Source: Schaalia sp. ORNL0103 (GTDB taxonomy: Bacteria > Actinomycetota > Actinomycetes > Actinomycetales > Actinomycetaceae). Taken from it: a stretch of 64,000 nt of DNA. Below the pieces are notes generated by a model. That model did not search any database. It was not told the origin of the DNA and was given only the letters and a program-made list of their open reading frames with translations. How positions within the stretch are numbered: the first letter of the stretch is position 1; each line of letters starts with the position of its first letter. The position numbers were made by a program, and so were the translations under genes. Shown here piece after piece: positions 25,576 to 33,882 of the stretch. The stretch spans positions 868,001 to 932,000 of the forward strand of contig NZ_JAHXSA010000001.1 of the NCBI RefSeq assembly GCF_019429565.1, given 5' to 3'.

Positions 25576-26919
25576 CTAGCGTCTTTTCAGCAAATTGCGA
25601 ATCACACCGAGCCGCTTCGTGAGCATCGCCTCATGTCCATTTTCAGTTGGCTCGTAATAACGCGTACCTTCCAGGTCGTCCGGAAGGTACTGCTGCGCGG
25701 CAACGTGATGAGGCTGATCGTGGGCGTAGAGGTACCCGTCGCCGTGGCCGAGAGTCTTCGCGCCGGCATAGTGCGCGTCACGCAGATGCTCCGGTACCGC
25801 TCCCCCACGTCCGGCGCGCACGTCGGCGATCGCGCGATCAATCGCCAGGTACGTCGCATTCGACTTCGGGGCTGTCGCCACGGCGACAACCGCCTGGGCG
25901 AGCAGGAGACGAGCCTCGGGCATACCGATGAGAGCAACGCCCTGCGCGACACTCACACACGTCGTGAGAACCTCGGGAGCAGCCATGCCAATTTCTTCGG
26001 ACGCTGCGATCATGATGCGCCGCGCGATGAAGCGTGGGTCTTCCCCGGCCTCGATCATGCGGGCGAGATAGTGCAGCGAGGCGTCCACATCGGAACCGCG
26101 CATCGACTTAATGAACGCGCTCGCGACATCGTAGTGCTGGTCCTTACTCCATCGAACCAGGGCTTGGTTCGCCGCTGCCTCGACGCTCGCGACACTGATC
26201 TCGCCAGAGCCATCGTCACTGGCAACGCCTGCCGCCGCCTCGAGGAGAGTCAACGACTTGCGCGCATCCGAGCCCGCCAGGCGCACGAGGCCGGCCACGG
26301 CCTCGTCCGTGATGGAGAAACGCCCCGCGAGACCCCGCTCATCGGCCAGCGCACGGCGGATCAGACCCTCGATTGCATCCGCGTCCAGGGGGCGCAACGT
26401 CAGCAGGAGCGAGCGCGAGAGCAGCGGCGAAATAACCGAGAAGGACGGATTCTCCGTTGTCGCCGCAACGAGAACGACCCACCGATTCTCAACCGCGGGA
26501 AGCAGCGAATCCTGCTGCGACTTAGAAAAGCGATGCACCTCGTCGACGAAAAGAATCGTCTCTTGTCCCCCGCTGGCGAGGGTTCGACGCGCATCATCCA
26601 CCACACGCCGAACGTCGCTCACGCCGGAGGAAACTGCGGACAGCTCAATGAAACGTCGCCCCGACGCGCGCGCAATCAGATAAGCGAGGGTCGTCTTACC
26701 CGTGCCCGGCGGCCCCCACAGCACCACCGAGGAAACGGCGACACCGTCACTCGAACCAGGCGACAGGAGGCGGCGCAGCGGCGCCCCCTCGCCGAGCAAG
26801 TGAGACTGTCCAACAACCTCGTCGAGAGTCGTCGGGCGCATACGAACGGCGAGGGGCGCGCCCGCGTTGAAAGCAGGCACGCCCGACTCGTCGACAGATT
26901 CAGAATCAAACAGATCCAT
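25576..26919 (-). CDS. rarA: Replication-associated recombination protein RarA (MgsA)
   Basis: AAA+ ATPase related to clamp-loader subunits and Mgs1/WRNIP1, acting at stalled forks. The 447-residue product opens with a short acidic region, then MRPTTLDEVVGQSHLL. Walker A is GPPGTGKTT, Walker B ILFVDEVHRF, sensor 1 ATTENPSF, and SDARKSLTLLE is the sensor 2 region. The C-terminal tetramerisation domain includes YLARMIEAGEDPRFIARR and the RYYEPTENGHE tail. The ATG at 26919 lies about 10 bp after the stop of the upstream surface-protein gene on the same strand, so transcription may be shared. rpsD follows after 119 bp. Confidence 0.95.
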   Translation of the reverse strand: MDLFDSESVDESGVPAFNAGAPLAVRMRPTTLDEVVGQSHLLGEGAPLRRLLSPGSSDGVAVSSVVLWGPPGTGKTTLAYLIARASGRRFIELSAVSSGVSDVRRVVDDARRTLASGGQETILFVDEVHRFSKSQQDSLLPAVENRWVVLVAATTENPSFSVISPLLSRSLLLTLRPLDADAIEGLIRRALADERGLAGRFSITDEAVAGLVRLAGSDARKSLTLLEAAAGVASDDGSGEISVASVEAAANQALVRWSKDQHYDVASAFIKSMRGSDVDASLHYLARMIEAGEDPRFIARRIMIAASEEIGMAAPEVLTTCVSVAQGVALIGMPEARLLLAQAVVAVATAPKSNATYLAIDRAIADVRAGRGGAVPEHLRDAHYAGAKTLGHGDGYLYAHDQPHHVAAQQYLPDDLEGTRYYEPTENGHEAMLTKRLGVIRNLLKRR

Positions 26920-26929
26920 GAAACCTAGC

Positions 26930-28306
26930 TTAGGACAGAGTGACTCCACTCGAGGAAGAGCCGATCTTAGGACCGGAGAGAACCTGGACGACCACGAGGC
27001 CGCCGAGGATCAGCATGCAGGCACCGGCACCGAGCAGGTATCCGTTGAGTCCCTCGGACTCATCGCCAGCGAGCGAGGACGAAAGCATCTCCGCGTGAAG
27101 CTTCACGGCGCCCGATGCGTCAACCGATGAACCGTTGGCTGCTGCACCGACAGCGGAAGCAACCTTAAATTCGGCCCATCCAACGAGCTCGTGCGAGCGG
27201 TTTGCAACAACGACCTTGTACTCACCGGTCGGCAAACCCGTGAGGTCCATGGTGACCTTGTTGGAATCCTCGACCTGCAGCCAGCGGGCCTCGCCAGTCT
27301 GCATGATGTTGGCGCTGACCCAGTCGCCGGCGGCAGCCTTATCCGACGGCACGTTGATCGTCAGCTGGCCGGCTGTAAAGGCTGCGCTGACACCACCCTT
27401 ATTCGAGTCGTTGAGCTGGGACACGTCACTAATCGGCGAGACGGGGGTCTCAGACGGCTGCGAAGCGGTCGCAGATGCAGACGGAGTGGGCGTGGGGGAC
27501 GCGCTCTCGGAAGGAGTCGGGCTCGGGCGCACGGCCGGCAGCTGCGGGTCGTCGGGCACCGGTGCGGGAGCGGCGGAAGGCTCCGTCGTAGGTTCAACGA
27601 CCGGGTCCGGTGCGGGCACCGGAGCGGGATCAGCGCTCGGCTCGCTCGTCGGAGCGGGCTCGGGGTCCGTCGTGGGGGCAGGCTCGGCCGTCGGTTCGTC
27701 CGTGCGAGCGGGCGTAGCCGTCGGATCGTCGGTAGGCGCAGCGGTCGGGTCCGCGGTGGGAGCAGGCGTCGGGACATCGATGTTGCCGGTGTACGGACGA
27801 TTCACCGTCACTGTGTAAGTAACCGGGCTGGGCTCAACCCCTGAGGAATCACTACGGTACATCACTACTGTGACTGTATGAACGGTTCCGGCCGTCCACG
27901 TAATCCCCTCGGCATTGTTCTTGCCATTGGGAATCTCCGTCATGATCGTGGGGGCAGTGAGCGGCGCCGCGGCCCACAGATCAGGGTCATTGGCCGTCAC
28001 GGACTCATTGTTGCGAGTGAAAGTCGGACGCTGCAGCGGCGTGACCCGACCGTAGTCCAGGATCAGTCCCCAATATCCGGTGTTGGCGTGTTCGGCAGCG
28101 AAGTCGGAGTTCTCTGACATGGCTGCACGGAGTTTGCCGCCTTCAAACACGCCGTATTGCGGAGTGTCATCGGCGCGCGCGGCGAAACCGGGGATCGCGA
28201 GGCCGATGCCCGCGAAGAGGAATAGCGCCATCAGCAGGCTCATGACCCGACTGCGACCAGCGAAGCTCCGAGCGGCTACGGCAGACGATGGCCGTCCGTG
28301 CTGCAT
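26930..28306 (-). CDS. Secreted, C-terminally membrane-anchored protein with Pro/Thr-rich stalk
   Basis: No family recognised. The 458-residue product has a twin-Arg-free signal peptide with cleavage after ARA45, and an extracellular domain (about 46-175) with YWGLILDYG and Ig-like strands (TVHTVTVVMY, VTYTVTVNRPY). A low-complexity Pro/Thr/Ala/Glu stalk (about 178-285) follows, then a second beta-rich domain (about 290-385), and one C-terminal membrane helix (about 424-447) without an LPXTG motif. GGAGA precedes the ATG. Its C-terminal helix starts LNGYLLGAG, resembling LNGWILAGG of the neighbouring surface protein. Position after the iron-uptake operon suggests, but does not prove, a role in ligand capture. 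Adhesion is equally possible. Confidence 0.8.
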   Translation of the reverse strand: MQHGRPSSAVAARSFAGRSRVMSLLMALFLFAGIGLAIPGFAARADDTPQYGVFEGGKLRAAMSENSDFAAEHANTGYWGLILDYGRVTPLQRPTFTRNNESVTANDPDLWAAAPLTAPTIMTEIPNGKNNAEGITWTAGTVHTVTVVMYRSDSSGVEPSPVTYTVTVNRPYTGNIDVPTPAPTADPTAAPTDDPTATPARTDEPTAEPAPTTDPEPAPTSEPSADPAPVPAPDPVVEPTTEPSAAPAPVPDDPQLPAVRPSPTPSESASPTPTPSASATASQPSETPVSPISDVSQLNDSNKGGVSAAFTAGQLTINVPSDKAAAGDWVSANIMQTGEARWLQVEDSNKVTMDLTGLPTGEYKVVVANRSHELVGWAEFKVASAVGAAANGSSVDASGAVKLHAEMLSSSLAGDESEGLNGYLLGAGACMLILGGLVVVQVLSGPKIGSSSSGVTLS

Positions 28307-28448
28307 ACCGTTCTCCTTAGTGACTCAATCCGCAGAAACTATTGTATCGGATCAAGAGTAACAGGCGTAACGCACGAATGCTAAATCCCAACACACACCA
28401 TGCGGTTAATGCACACATTCCCAGCACATTGCCGCATGTGTGCGAGTC

Positions 28449-29597
28449 TTAGCGCAGCAGCCCGTGCGAGCGACGAACGATGCTGACCGTGACGATCGCT
28501 CCAAGGAGGGCGAGGAGACCGCCACCTGCGAGGATCCAGCCGTTAAGGCGAGACTCCTGCTCACGCACGGCCTGATTGGTCGCCTGCTGCTCAGAATGCG
28601 CCTTAGGGCCGATCTGCGAAGCGGACACGCTCTCCTGTTCTGTAGAAGGAGAGGGAGAGGGATCGTCAGCACTCGAACCCGCACCGCCGTTAACACTCGT
28701 AGAAGAGCCGTTGCCACCAGAGGAAGGCGCAGACGATGCCGAGGCGGAGGGCGCCGGGGTCACCGATGAGCGCGAGGTATCCGAGGCATCTGCTGAGGGG
28801 GTCGCGCGAGGGGACGGCGGAGCCACCGCAGTGGAGGGGGCACTGGCTGACGCGTCGCTTGCCGCATCACGAGAAGCGTCATCAGTCAGGCCAAAATCGG
28901 GCTTCGCGGCATTATCAGCCGCGTTGTCCGCGGGAGACTCCGCCGGCCCGTCAGTCGCCACGTCAGAAGTTGCATGGCCATCAGGCTCCGTCGACGGCTC
29001 ATCCGCAGGCTGATTCGACGGCTCATCAGTGGGTTCAACCGAAGCATCGTCGGTCGGAGTCAGCGAGCACGCATGCGCCTGCTCACCGGCCTCCACGACC
29101 GTCACAGACACCTGCACGTAAATGCCGGTCACGCCATCGCCAATCATGATCGAATGCTCCGAGCCGACCGTCCAGGTCGACGGCAGCTCGATATCGGCGG
29201 AGAATTTGCCGGTCGTCGACACTTCGGCAACGCTCCACGCAGTCTTATTACGCTGAACAGACGTGGGAACCCAAGCGGGAAGGGTGACACCATCGGGTCG
29301 GACTTCCTGCCCATCGTCGAGCGTGACGATAACAAAACCGCGAGACGCCTCAGAGCTGGGACCCCAGCCGGCCCCCTCCACATGGAGCGGAGCCCCGGAA
29401 GGGACGACCGACGACACAATGATGGACGCACCCTCATCAGCAGCGGTCACGCACTGCCCGGTCGCGCCGACGACTTCGTTGGCACTGTATGCGGGCTGGG
29501 CAGCGATAAACACCCCACCGACGATGGAAGCAGACGCGGTCAGAGCCAGCAGAGGCATGCGCAGTCCCCTGCTGTGCGATCGCATCCGTGTCGTCAT
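28449..29597 (-). CDS. Secreted, C-terminally membrane-anchored protein with Ser/Asp-rich stalk
   Basis: No family recognised. The 382-residue product has a signal peptide with likely cleavage at YSA39. An extracellular domain (about 40-180) contains two Cys (in GQCVTA and HACSLT), which could form a disulphide. A long Ser/Ala/Asp/Pro stalk (about 185-330) and a final membrane helix (about 350-372) with basic tail RRSHGLLR complete it. The ATG at 29597 has AAAAGG 6 nt upstream; an earlier ATG at 29603 is too close. A good promoter lies about 100 bp upstream. The N-terminal domain reads like an Ig-like or carbohydrate-binding fold (LPSTWTVGSEHSIMIGDG), but this is only an impression. Confidence 0.8.
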   Translation of the reverse strand: MTTRMRSHSRGLRMPLLALTASASIVGGVFIAAQPAYSANEVVGATGQCVTAADEGASIIVSSVVPSGAPLHVEGAGWGPSSEASRGFVIVTLDDGQEVRPDGVTLPAWVPTSVQRNKTAWSVAEVSTTGKFSADIELPSTWTVGSEHSIMIGDGVTGIYVQVSVTVVEAGEQAHACSLTPTDDASVEPTDEPSNQPADEPSTEPDGHATSDVATDGPAESPADNAADNAAKPDFGLTDDASRDAASDASASAPSTAVAPPSPRATPSADASDTSRSSVTPAPSASASSAPSSGGNGSSTSVNGGAGSSADDPSPSPSTEQESVSASQIGPKAHSEQQATNQAVREQESRLNGWILAGGGLLALLGAIVTVSIVRRSHGLLR

Positions 29598-29840
29598 CTG
29601 CATCCTTTTCTATGTCGAAGAAATCTCTTTAGCTAATTGGCAGTATCAGGCCCGGAACCGATATGTCAGTGTCCGAGTAACCACTAGCTACAGACACCAT
29701 ATTATTGCCTGATGCCTGTTCTGCAATTGCGAACAACAAGCAAATTACCGGAACATGCAGTCAAAACACGTTTTTATCAGGAAATATCAGCCTTCTAGCA
29801 ACTTGTTGTGACTTATATTATCCAACAATCATGGGGCTGC
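29598..29840 (-). promoter_or_regulatory. AT-rich promoter and leader region of the surface-protein genes
   Basis: This 243-bp stretch is clearly poorer in GC than the rest of the window. Besides the promoter at 29699-29726 it contains TGTTC (29717-29721) and GAACA (29731-29735) as an inverted pair over the -35 region, which might be an operator. No open reading frame is credible. Confidence 0.5.
29699..29726 (-). promoter_or_regulatory. Sigma-70-type promoter for the surface-protein genes
   Basis: On the minus strand TTGCAG (29721-29726) and TAATAT (29699-29704) are separated by 16 bp. This is the best consensus promoter seen in the window. It would give a leader of about 95 nt before the ATG at 29597. 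Confidence 0.6.
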
Positions 29841-29892
29841 GTGACCCGTCGGTCAATATTTGAGATATTGGGAATCACAACACACGGGTCAC
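29841..29892 (-). terminator. Nested inverted repeat at the end of the iron-uptake operon
   Basis: The outer arms GTGACCCGT (29841-29849) and ACGGGTCAC (29884-29892) are perfect and span the stop codon of the ATPase gene. Inside is CAATAT-TTGAG-ATATTG (29854-29870). It may end the ABC operon or act as an operator. There is no T-run, so terminator function is uncertain. Confidence 0.4.
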
Positions 29893-30683
29893 CGAGTCGG
29901 AATCACCAGTGGTGATCCAGTCTCAGGGTCGTCGATGATACTGCACGGCACACTGAAAACGCGTTCGATAAGGTCTGCCGTCACAACATCGCGCGGCGCC
30001 CCCTGGGCCACGATCTCACCGTCCTTCATGAACACGAGGCGCGTCGCGTAGCGGAATGCCAGATGGAGGTCATGCAGTACGGCAACGACCGTCACACCGT
30101 CCCTATGGAGGCGCTGCGCCAAACGCAGGACTTCCAGCTGGTGGTTGAGGTCGAGATACGTCGTTGGCTCATCAAGGAGCAGAATATCCGTCGCCTGGGC
30201 AAGCGACATCGCGATCCACACGCGCTGACGCTGGCCACCCGACAGCTCGCCAACGCGACGCCCCACAAGGTCAGCAACCCCAGCGTCCTTCATCGCGCGC
30301 GCCACCGTCTCGTCGTCCTCGGTGCTCCACTGATGGAGCACCGACTGATAGGGATAGCGGCCGCGAGCAACCAAATCCTCGACAAACATGTCGCCCGGAG
30401 CAACCGATGACTGAGCAAGCAAACCCAGGCGACGCGCAAGAGCCTTCTGATTCATGTCCGCAACGCTTCGTCCATCCAGCTCGACTGCACCGCGCCGCAG
30501 GCCGAGCACGCGGGCCAGCGAACGCAGGAGTGTCGACTTTCCGCAGGCGTTCGGGCCAACGATGACAGTCAGTTCGCCTGGCAGAACATCCAGAGAAAGT
30601 CCTTCAAGGATGGGGGCATTTTTTCCATACCCGACAACAATGTCCCGAGCACTCAGCCCACGGCTCGCAGCGGTCTCACTCAC
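29889..30683 (-). CDS. Iron-siderophore ABC transporter ATP-binding protein (FepC/FecE type)
   Basis: Cytosolic ATPase that powers import of ferric siderophores or haem. The 264-residue product has Walker A GPNACGKST (43-51), the family-typical Q-loop LLAQSSVAPGD, signature LSGGQRQR, Walker B ILLLDEPTTYLD and switch His in VLHDLHLAFRYA. The TYLDLNHQ sequence after Walker B is characteristic of the iron-siderophore subfamily. The GTG start overlaps the permease stop by 4 nt. It is the last gene of the operon running from the binding protein at 33795. Confidence 0.95.
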   Translation of the reverse strand: MSETAASRGLSARDIVVGYGKNAPILEGLSLDVLPGELTVIVGPNACGKSTLLRSLARVLGLRRGAVELDGRSVADMNQKALARRLGLLAQSSVAPGDMFVEDLVARGRYPYQSVLHQWSTEDDETVARAMKDAGVADLVGRRVGELSGGQRQRVWIAMSLAQATDILLLDEPTTYLDLNHQLEVLRLAQRLHRDGVTVVAVLHDLHLAFRYATRLVFMKDGEIVAQGAPRDVVTADLIERVFSVPCSIIDDPETGSPLVIPTR

Positions 30684-31729
30684 GATCTCACCTCACGAAT
30701 CAACAACCAGAGAAGGTAGACGCCTCCAACAACGCCCGTCACGACGCCAACGGGAAGCTCGGCAGGAGCGACAAGCCTCTGTGCGCACACGTCTGAGACC
30801 AGCACAAGAAGAGCACCGACGAGGGCGGACGATGTAAATCCGACTCCCGCGCCGCCACACAGCCGGTGCGCGACATGAGGAGCGGCGAGAGCAACAAAAG
30901 CAACCGGCCCCGCCACCGATGTCGCAGATGCGACGAGTAGGATCGCGACGACGATAAGGAGTACACGGGTGCGACGCACTCGCACGCCAAGCCCCGTCGC
31001 GACATCGTCTCCCATAGCAACGAGACCGAGGGGCACCGCGAAGACGGCGCACACCACAACGACAGCACCGATCACGATCAACAAAGGCATCAGACGCGTA
31101 ATAGTAACGCCGGAGAATGAGCCGGCACTCCAGAGCTGGGCACGCTGCGCTGCTTCCAGCGGAGCCTTGACGATGAGCAGCGAATTGACTGCACGCAACG
31201 CCGCCGAGCAACCAATGCCAACGAGGACGACGCGAATACCCGTGACTCGCATACCACCCGCGCACGCGAGAATGACCGCACCCGAAACGAGTCCTCCGAG
31301 CAACGCACCCACCCCAGTGACCGTGGGGCTCGAGCCCAGGATGATGATCGCAATCAGGGCACCGGTCGCGCACCCTGTCGACAGACCAACGATGTCGGGG
31401 CTACCGAGTGGGTTGCCCGAGATTGTCTGGAAGATACGCCCGGCGATTCCAAGCGCTGCGCCGACGGCAATGGCTGCGAGCATGCGCGGCAGGCGCACCG
31501 ACTGAACAAAGTAGACACCCAGGAAATCGTCCCGGGGCCCGCCGTCTCCCAGAAGACGACGGAACGAGTCACCGGCACTGAGCCCGTAGTCCCCCAGAGT
31601 CAACGAATAAACGGCTAACGCGGCAAGGAGAATAAATCCGATGAGCACGACGGCGGCGCTGCGTCGGTGCACGCGCACCGACAAACGACGCAGCGAAACG
31701 GTCTTGTAGCGCGAGGGAACTGGCGTCAT
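30680..31729 (-). CDS. Iron-siderophore ABC transporter permease (FecCD family, FepG-like)
   Basis: Second of two permease subunits of the importer. The 349 residues have about nine membrane segments. Conserved family motifs are RLPRMLAAIAVGAALGIAG near the N-terminus, ISGNPLGSPDIVGLSTG, and VAFVALAAPHVAHRL with the LPVGVVTGVVGGVYLLWLL end. A basic N-terminal extension (RVHRRSAAV) precedes the first helix. It overlaps both neighbours by 4 nt, so fixed-stoichiometry expression is expected. Confidence 0.94.
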   Translation of the reverse strand: MTPVPSRYKTVSLRRLSVRVHRRSAAVVLIGFILLAALAVYSLTLGDYGLSAGDSFRRLLGDGGPRDDFLGVYFVQSVRLPRMLAAIAVGAALGIAGRIFQTISGNPLGSPDIVGLSTGCATGALIAIIILGSSPTVTGVGALLGGLVSGAVILACAGGMRVTGIRVVLVGIGCSAALRAVNSLLIVKAPLEAAQRAQLWSAGSFSGVTITRLMPLLIVIGAVVVVCAVFAVPLGLVAMGDDVATGLGVRVRRTRVLLIVVAILLVASATSVAGPVAFVALAAPHVAHRLCGGAGVGFTSSALVGALLVLVSDVCAQRLVAPAELPVGVVTGVVGGVYLLWLLIREVRS

Positions 31730-32721
31730 GACATGCCCTTTCCGCGCGCCCCCAGGATGAAGAACGGAGCACCAATCAGAGCGACGATGACACCCACGGG
31801 AACCTCGGACGGGGCGAGCACGAGGCGTGAGACGACATCAGCACCGCACACCCAAGCAGCTCCGACCACGAGAGACCAGAGGGCGATGGCCCCCTGCCGG
31901 GCTCCAACGATTCGTCGAACCATCAGCGGCACCGCGAGGCCGACGAACGTGAGGGGCCCTCCCAGAGCAGTCGCTCCCCCGGCCAGTGCCGTCACTGCGA
32001 CAACCCCAAGCACACGGATGAGTCGCACGCGCACCCCGAGGCTCACCGCGGCGTCGTCGCCGAGCGCGAGGACGCCCAGTGCCGAGGTAATGAGAAGCGC
32101 AACGACAGCGCCGCCGGCGATCACTGCACCCGCGCTCGCCACCGAGGCCATATCAACGCCTTCCAATGATCCCGATGCCCAGTATCGGAATTCATTGAAG
32201 GCGTACTGGTTCGCGGCGAGAACAGCCTGAGTGAGTGAGGCGAGAGCAGCCGATACGGCAATGCCGGCCAGGGCGAGGCGCGATCGAGATCCTCCCCCGC
32301 TCCCCGAAATCGCGAAGACAAGACCGGCGGCCACACCCGCGCCGACGAGCGAAGCGCCGAGCGTCCCCGTGCGGGTGGCGACGCCACTCGCGGCCGTCAC
32401 CGTCACGACAAGGAATGCAGCTCCAGCGTTGATGCCGAGGACGCCAGGATCGGCGAGAGGATTTCGGGTCATCGCCTGCATGATGGAACCTGCCAACCCC
32501 AGTGCGCCGCCGATGACGAGCGCGGCGACGGTGCGCGGAACACGCAGTTGCGTGACCACCTGGGCGTCCTGGCTGGCTCCGCCGTTCACGAGCGCATCCC
32601 ACACGACGTCGGGAGCAATCTGGCGCGAACCCAGAGCGAGGGACGCGAGGGTGACGGTGGCAAGCACCAGCGTCGCCACTGCGCAGGCAATGGCGACGCT
32701 GGTGATGCGACGTGTCGTCAT
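31726..32721 (-). CDS. Iron-siderophore ABC transporter permease (FecCD family, FepD-like)
   Basis: First permease subunit, 331 residues, about nine membrane segments. Visible motifs are RVPRTVAALVIGGALGLAG, MTRNPLADPGVLGINAG and the GPLTFVGLAVPLMVRRIVG region. LAPSEVPVGVIVALIGAPFF closes the protein as in FepD and FecC. It pairs with the next permease to form the heterodimeric pore. The ATG is 36 bp after the binding-protein stop. Substrate class (ferric siderophore versus haem versus cobalamin) is inferred from the neighbouring esterase and iron box. Confidence 0.94.
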   Translation of the reverse strand: MTTRRITSVAIACAVATLVLATVTLASLALGSRQIAPDVVWDALVNGGASQDAQVVTQLRVPRTVAALVIGGALGLAGSIMQAMTRNPLADPGVLGINAGAAFLVVTVTAASGVATRTGTLGASLVGAGVAAGLVFAISGSGGGSRSRLALAGIAVSAALASLTQAVLAANQYAFNEFRYWASGSLEGVDMASVASAGAVIAGGAVVALLITSALGVLALGDDAAVSLGVRVRLIRVLGVVAVTALAGGATALGGPLTFVGLAVPLMVRRIVGARQGAIALWSLVVGAAWVCGADVVSRLVLAPSEVPVGVIVALIGAPFFILGARGKGMS

Positions 32722-32757
32722 GTCAGGTCATCGACCCGGTTTGTTCGTCCATCGACC

Positions 32758-33795
32758 TCAGGAGGCCGGAACGAACTGGGCCTCAATGCTCGAGATGATG
32801 CCGTCCATGAGGAGGTAACCACCGGTGGAGGTCCAGAGGGATCCGTCGACGGGAATGACGTGGTTCGCCTTGACGGCGCCGAGCGAGTCGAATCCGACGG
32901 TGTTCTTCGCCTCTTCGAGGGCAGCGGCCGAGGCCTCGACGCCCGTGTTGCCACCGGCGGAGGGGTTGTTCACCGAGGCCTTGCCCAGCGTGCCGAAGAA
33001 GATCCAGTCGGCGTCGATCTGATCGATGTTTTCCAGCGAGACGGGTTCGGAGTGGCCCTCGCCGTCACGATCCTGGTTTGCGGGACGCTTCATGCCGAGC
33101 GCGGTAAGAGCCTGGCCAGCGGGGAGCTCCTTGAGGATGAGGCCGGCGCTATCGCCCTGCCAACGCACGACCGAGTAGGTCTGATCAAGGTAGCCGGCAT
33201 CCTTCAGGCGGGCGCTGACGGAGGCAACGTGCTTGTCGAATTCCGCGAGCTTGGTCTCAGCCTGGTCGGCAAGGCCGAGCGCGTCGGCCGTCAGGGTGAA
33301 AGTCTCGCGCCAGTCACCGCCCTTTTGCGTGGTGAAGAAGACGGGCGCGATCTGACTCAGGGCGTTGAGCGTCTCGGTGTCATTGTTCTTCACAGAGGTG
33401 CCATCGACTAGGATGAGGTCCGGGTGCGCCGCGCCGATAGCTTCGAGGTTGGGGGTGCCGATCGAACCCAGGATCGGGATGTCGCCCGCGCGATCGACGA
33501 GGTAGTTGGGAACGGTCTGCTGGCCGCGGCCCGAGACGACACCGATCGGCGTCACGCCCAGGGCGAGCGCATTGTCGGTCGTCGGCTCAGAGAGCGTCAC
33601 GACGCGGCTGGGGTGCGACGGGAGGGTGACCTCCTGGCCGGACGCGTCGGTCACGGTGCGCGTCTGGGACGCGTCGGACATCGCGGAGGCCTCGGGGGAC
33701 GAGGCCGGGGCAGGCTGGGTGGACGAGCAAGCTCCCAGGGCGAGAGCGGTCAAAGCGACGCCAACGATGGCGCGAATTCGCGTCGACAGGTGCAC
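32758..33795 (-). CDS. Siderophore-binding lipoprotein of the ABC importer
   Basis: Extracytoplasmic, lipid-anchored substrate-binding protein (cluster A-II, FepB/FhuD-like), 345 residues. A lipoprotein signal ends in LALGACSS with Cys23 as lipidation site, a substrate for the Lgt encoded at 12899-13858. The mature protein has the TroA-type fold: RVVTLSEPTTDNALALG, NLEAIGAAHPDLILVDGT, and the ENIDQIDADWIFFG strand of the second lobe. The start is GTG with GAGG 5 nt upstream. It is the first gene of the operon, directly behind a promoter overlapped by a DtxR/IdeR-type box, so repression by iron is expected. Confidence 0.94.
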   Translation of the reverse strand: MHLSTRIRAIVGVALTALALGACSSTQPAPASSPEASAMSDASQTRTVTDASGQEVTLPSHPSRVVTLSEPTTDNALALGVTPIGVVSGRGQQTVPNYLVDRAGDIPILGSIGTPNLEAIGAAHPDLILVDGTSVKNNDTETLNALSQIAPVFFTTQKGGDWRETFTLTADALGLADQAETKLAEFDKHVASVSARLKDAGYLDQTYSVVRWQGDSAGLILKELPAGQALTALGMKRPANQDRDGEGHSEPVSLENIDQIDADWIFFGTLGKASVNNPSAGGNTGVEASAAALEEAKNTVGFDSLGAVKANHVIPVDGSLWTSTGGYLLMDGIISSIEAQFVPAS

Positions 33796-33814
33796 GAGTG
33801 CCTCAATTCAGTCG

Positions 33815-33847
33815 ATCTTATTAGGTGCATAGGTAAGCCTAACCTAC
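33815..33847 (-). promoter_or_regulatory. Iron-regulated promoter with DtxR/IdeR-type box
   Basis: The 19-bp sequence ATAGGTAAGCCTAACCTAC (33829-33847) matches the published DtxR/IdeR consensus TTAGGTTAGGCTAACCTAA at 15 of 19 positions. On the minus strand it covers a -35-like TTAGGC (33837-33842), with TAAGAT (33815-33820) 16 bp downstream as -10. Binding would block the polymerase when iron is plentiful. Confidence 0.78.
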
Positions 33848-33882
33848 AGACTGCACATTGAGCTGGGCTATCTCAATCCTGG

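Noticed and set aside
26930-29597. LPXTG sortase-anchored surface proteins
   Set aside because: Neither protein has an LPXTG-like motif before its last helix; both seem to remain as membrane-anchored proteins.
29717-29735. LexA/SOS box in the AT-rich region
   Set aside because: The order is TGTTC then GAACA, opposite to the actinobacterial GAAC-N4-GTTC type, with the wrong spacing.
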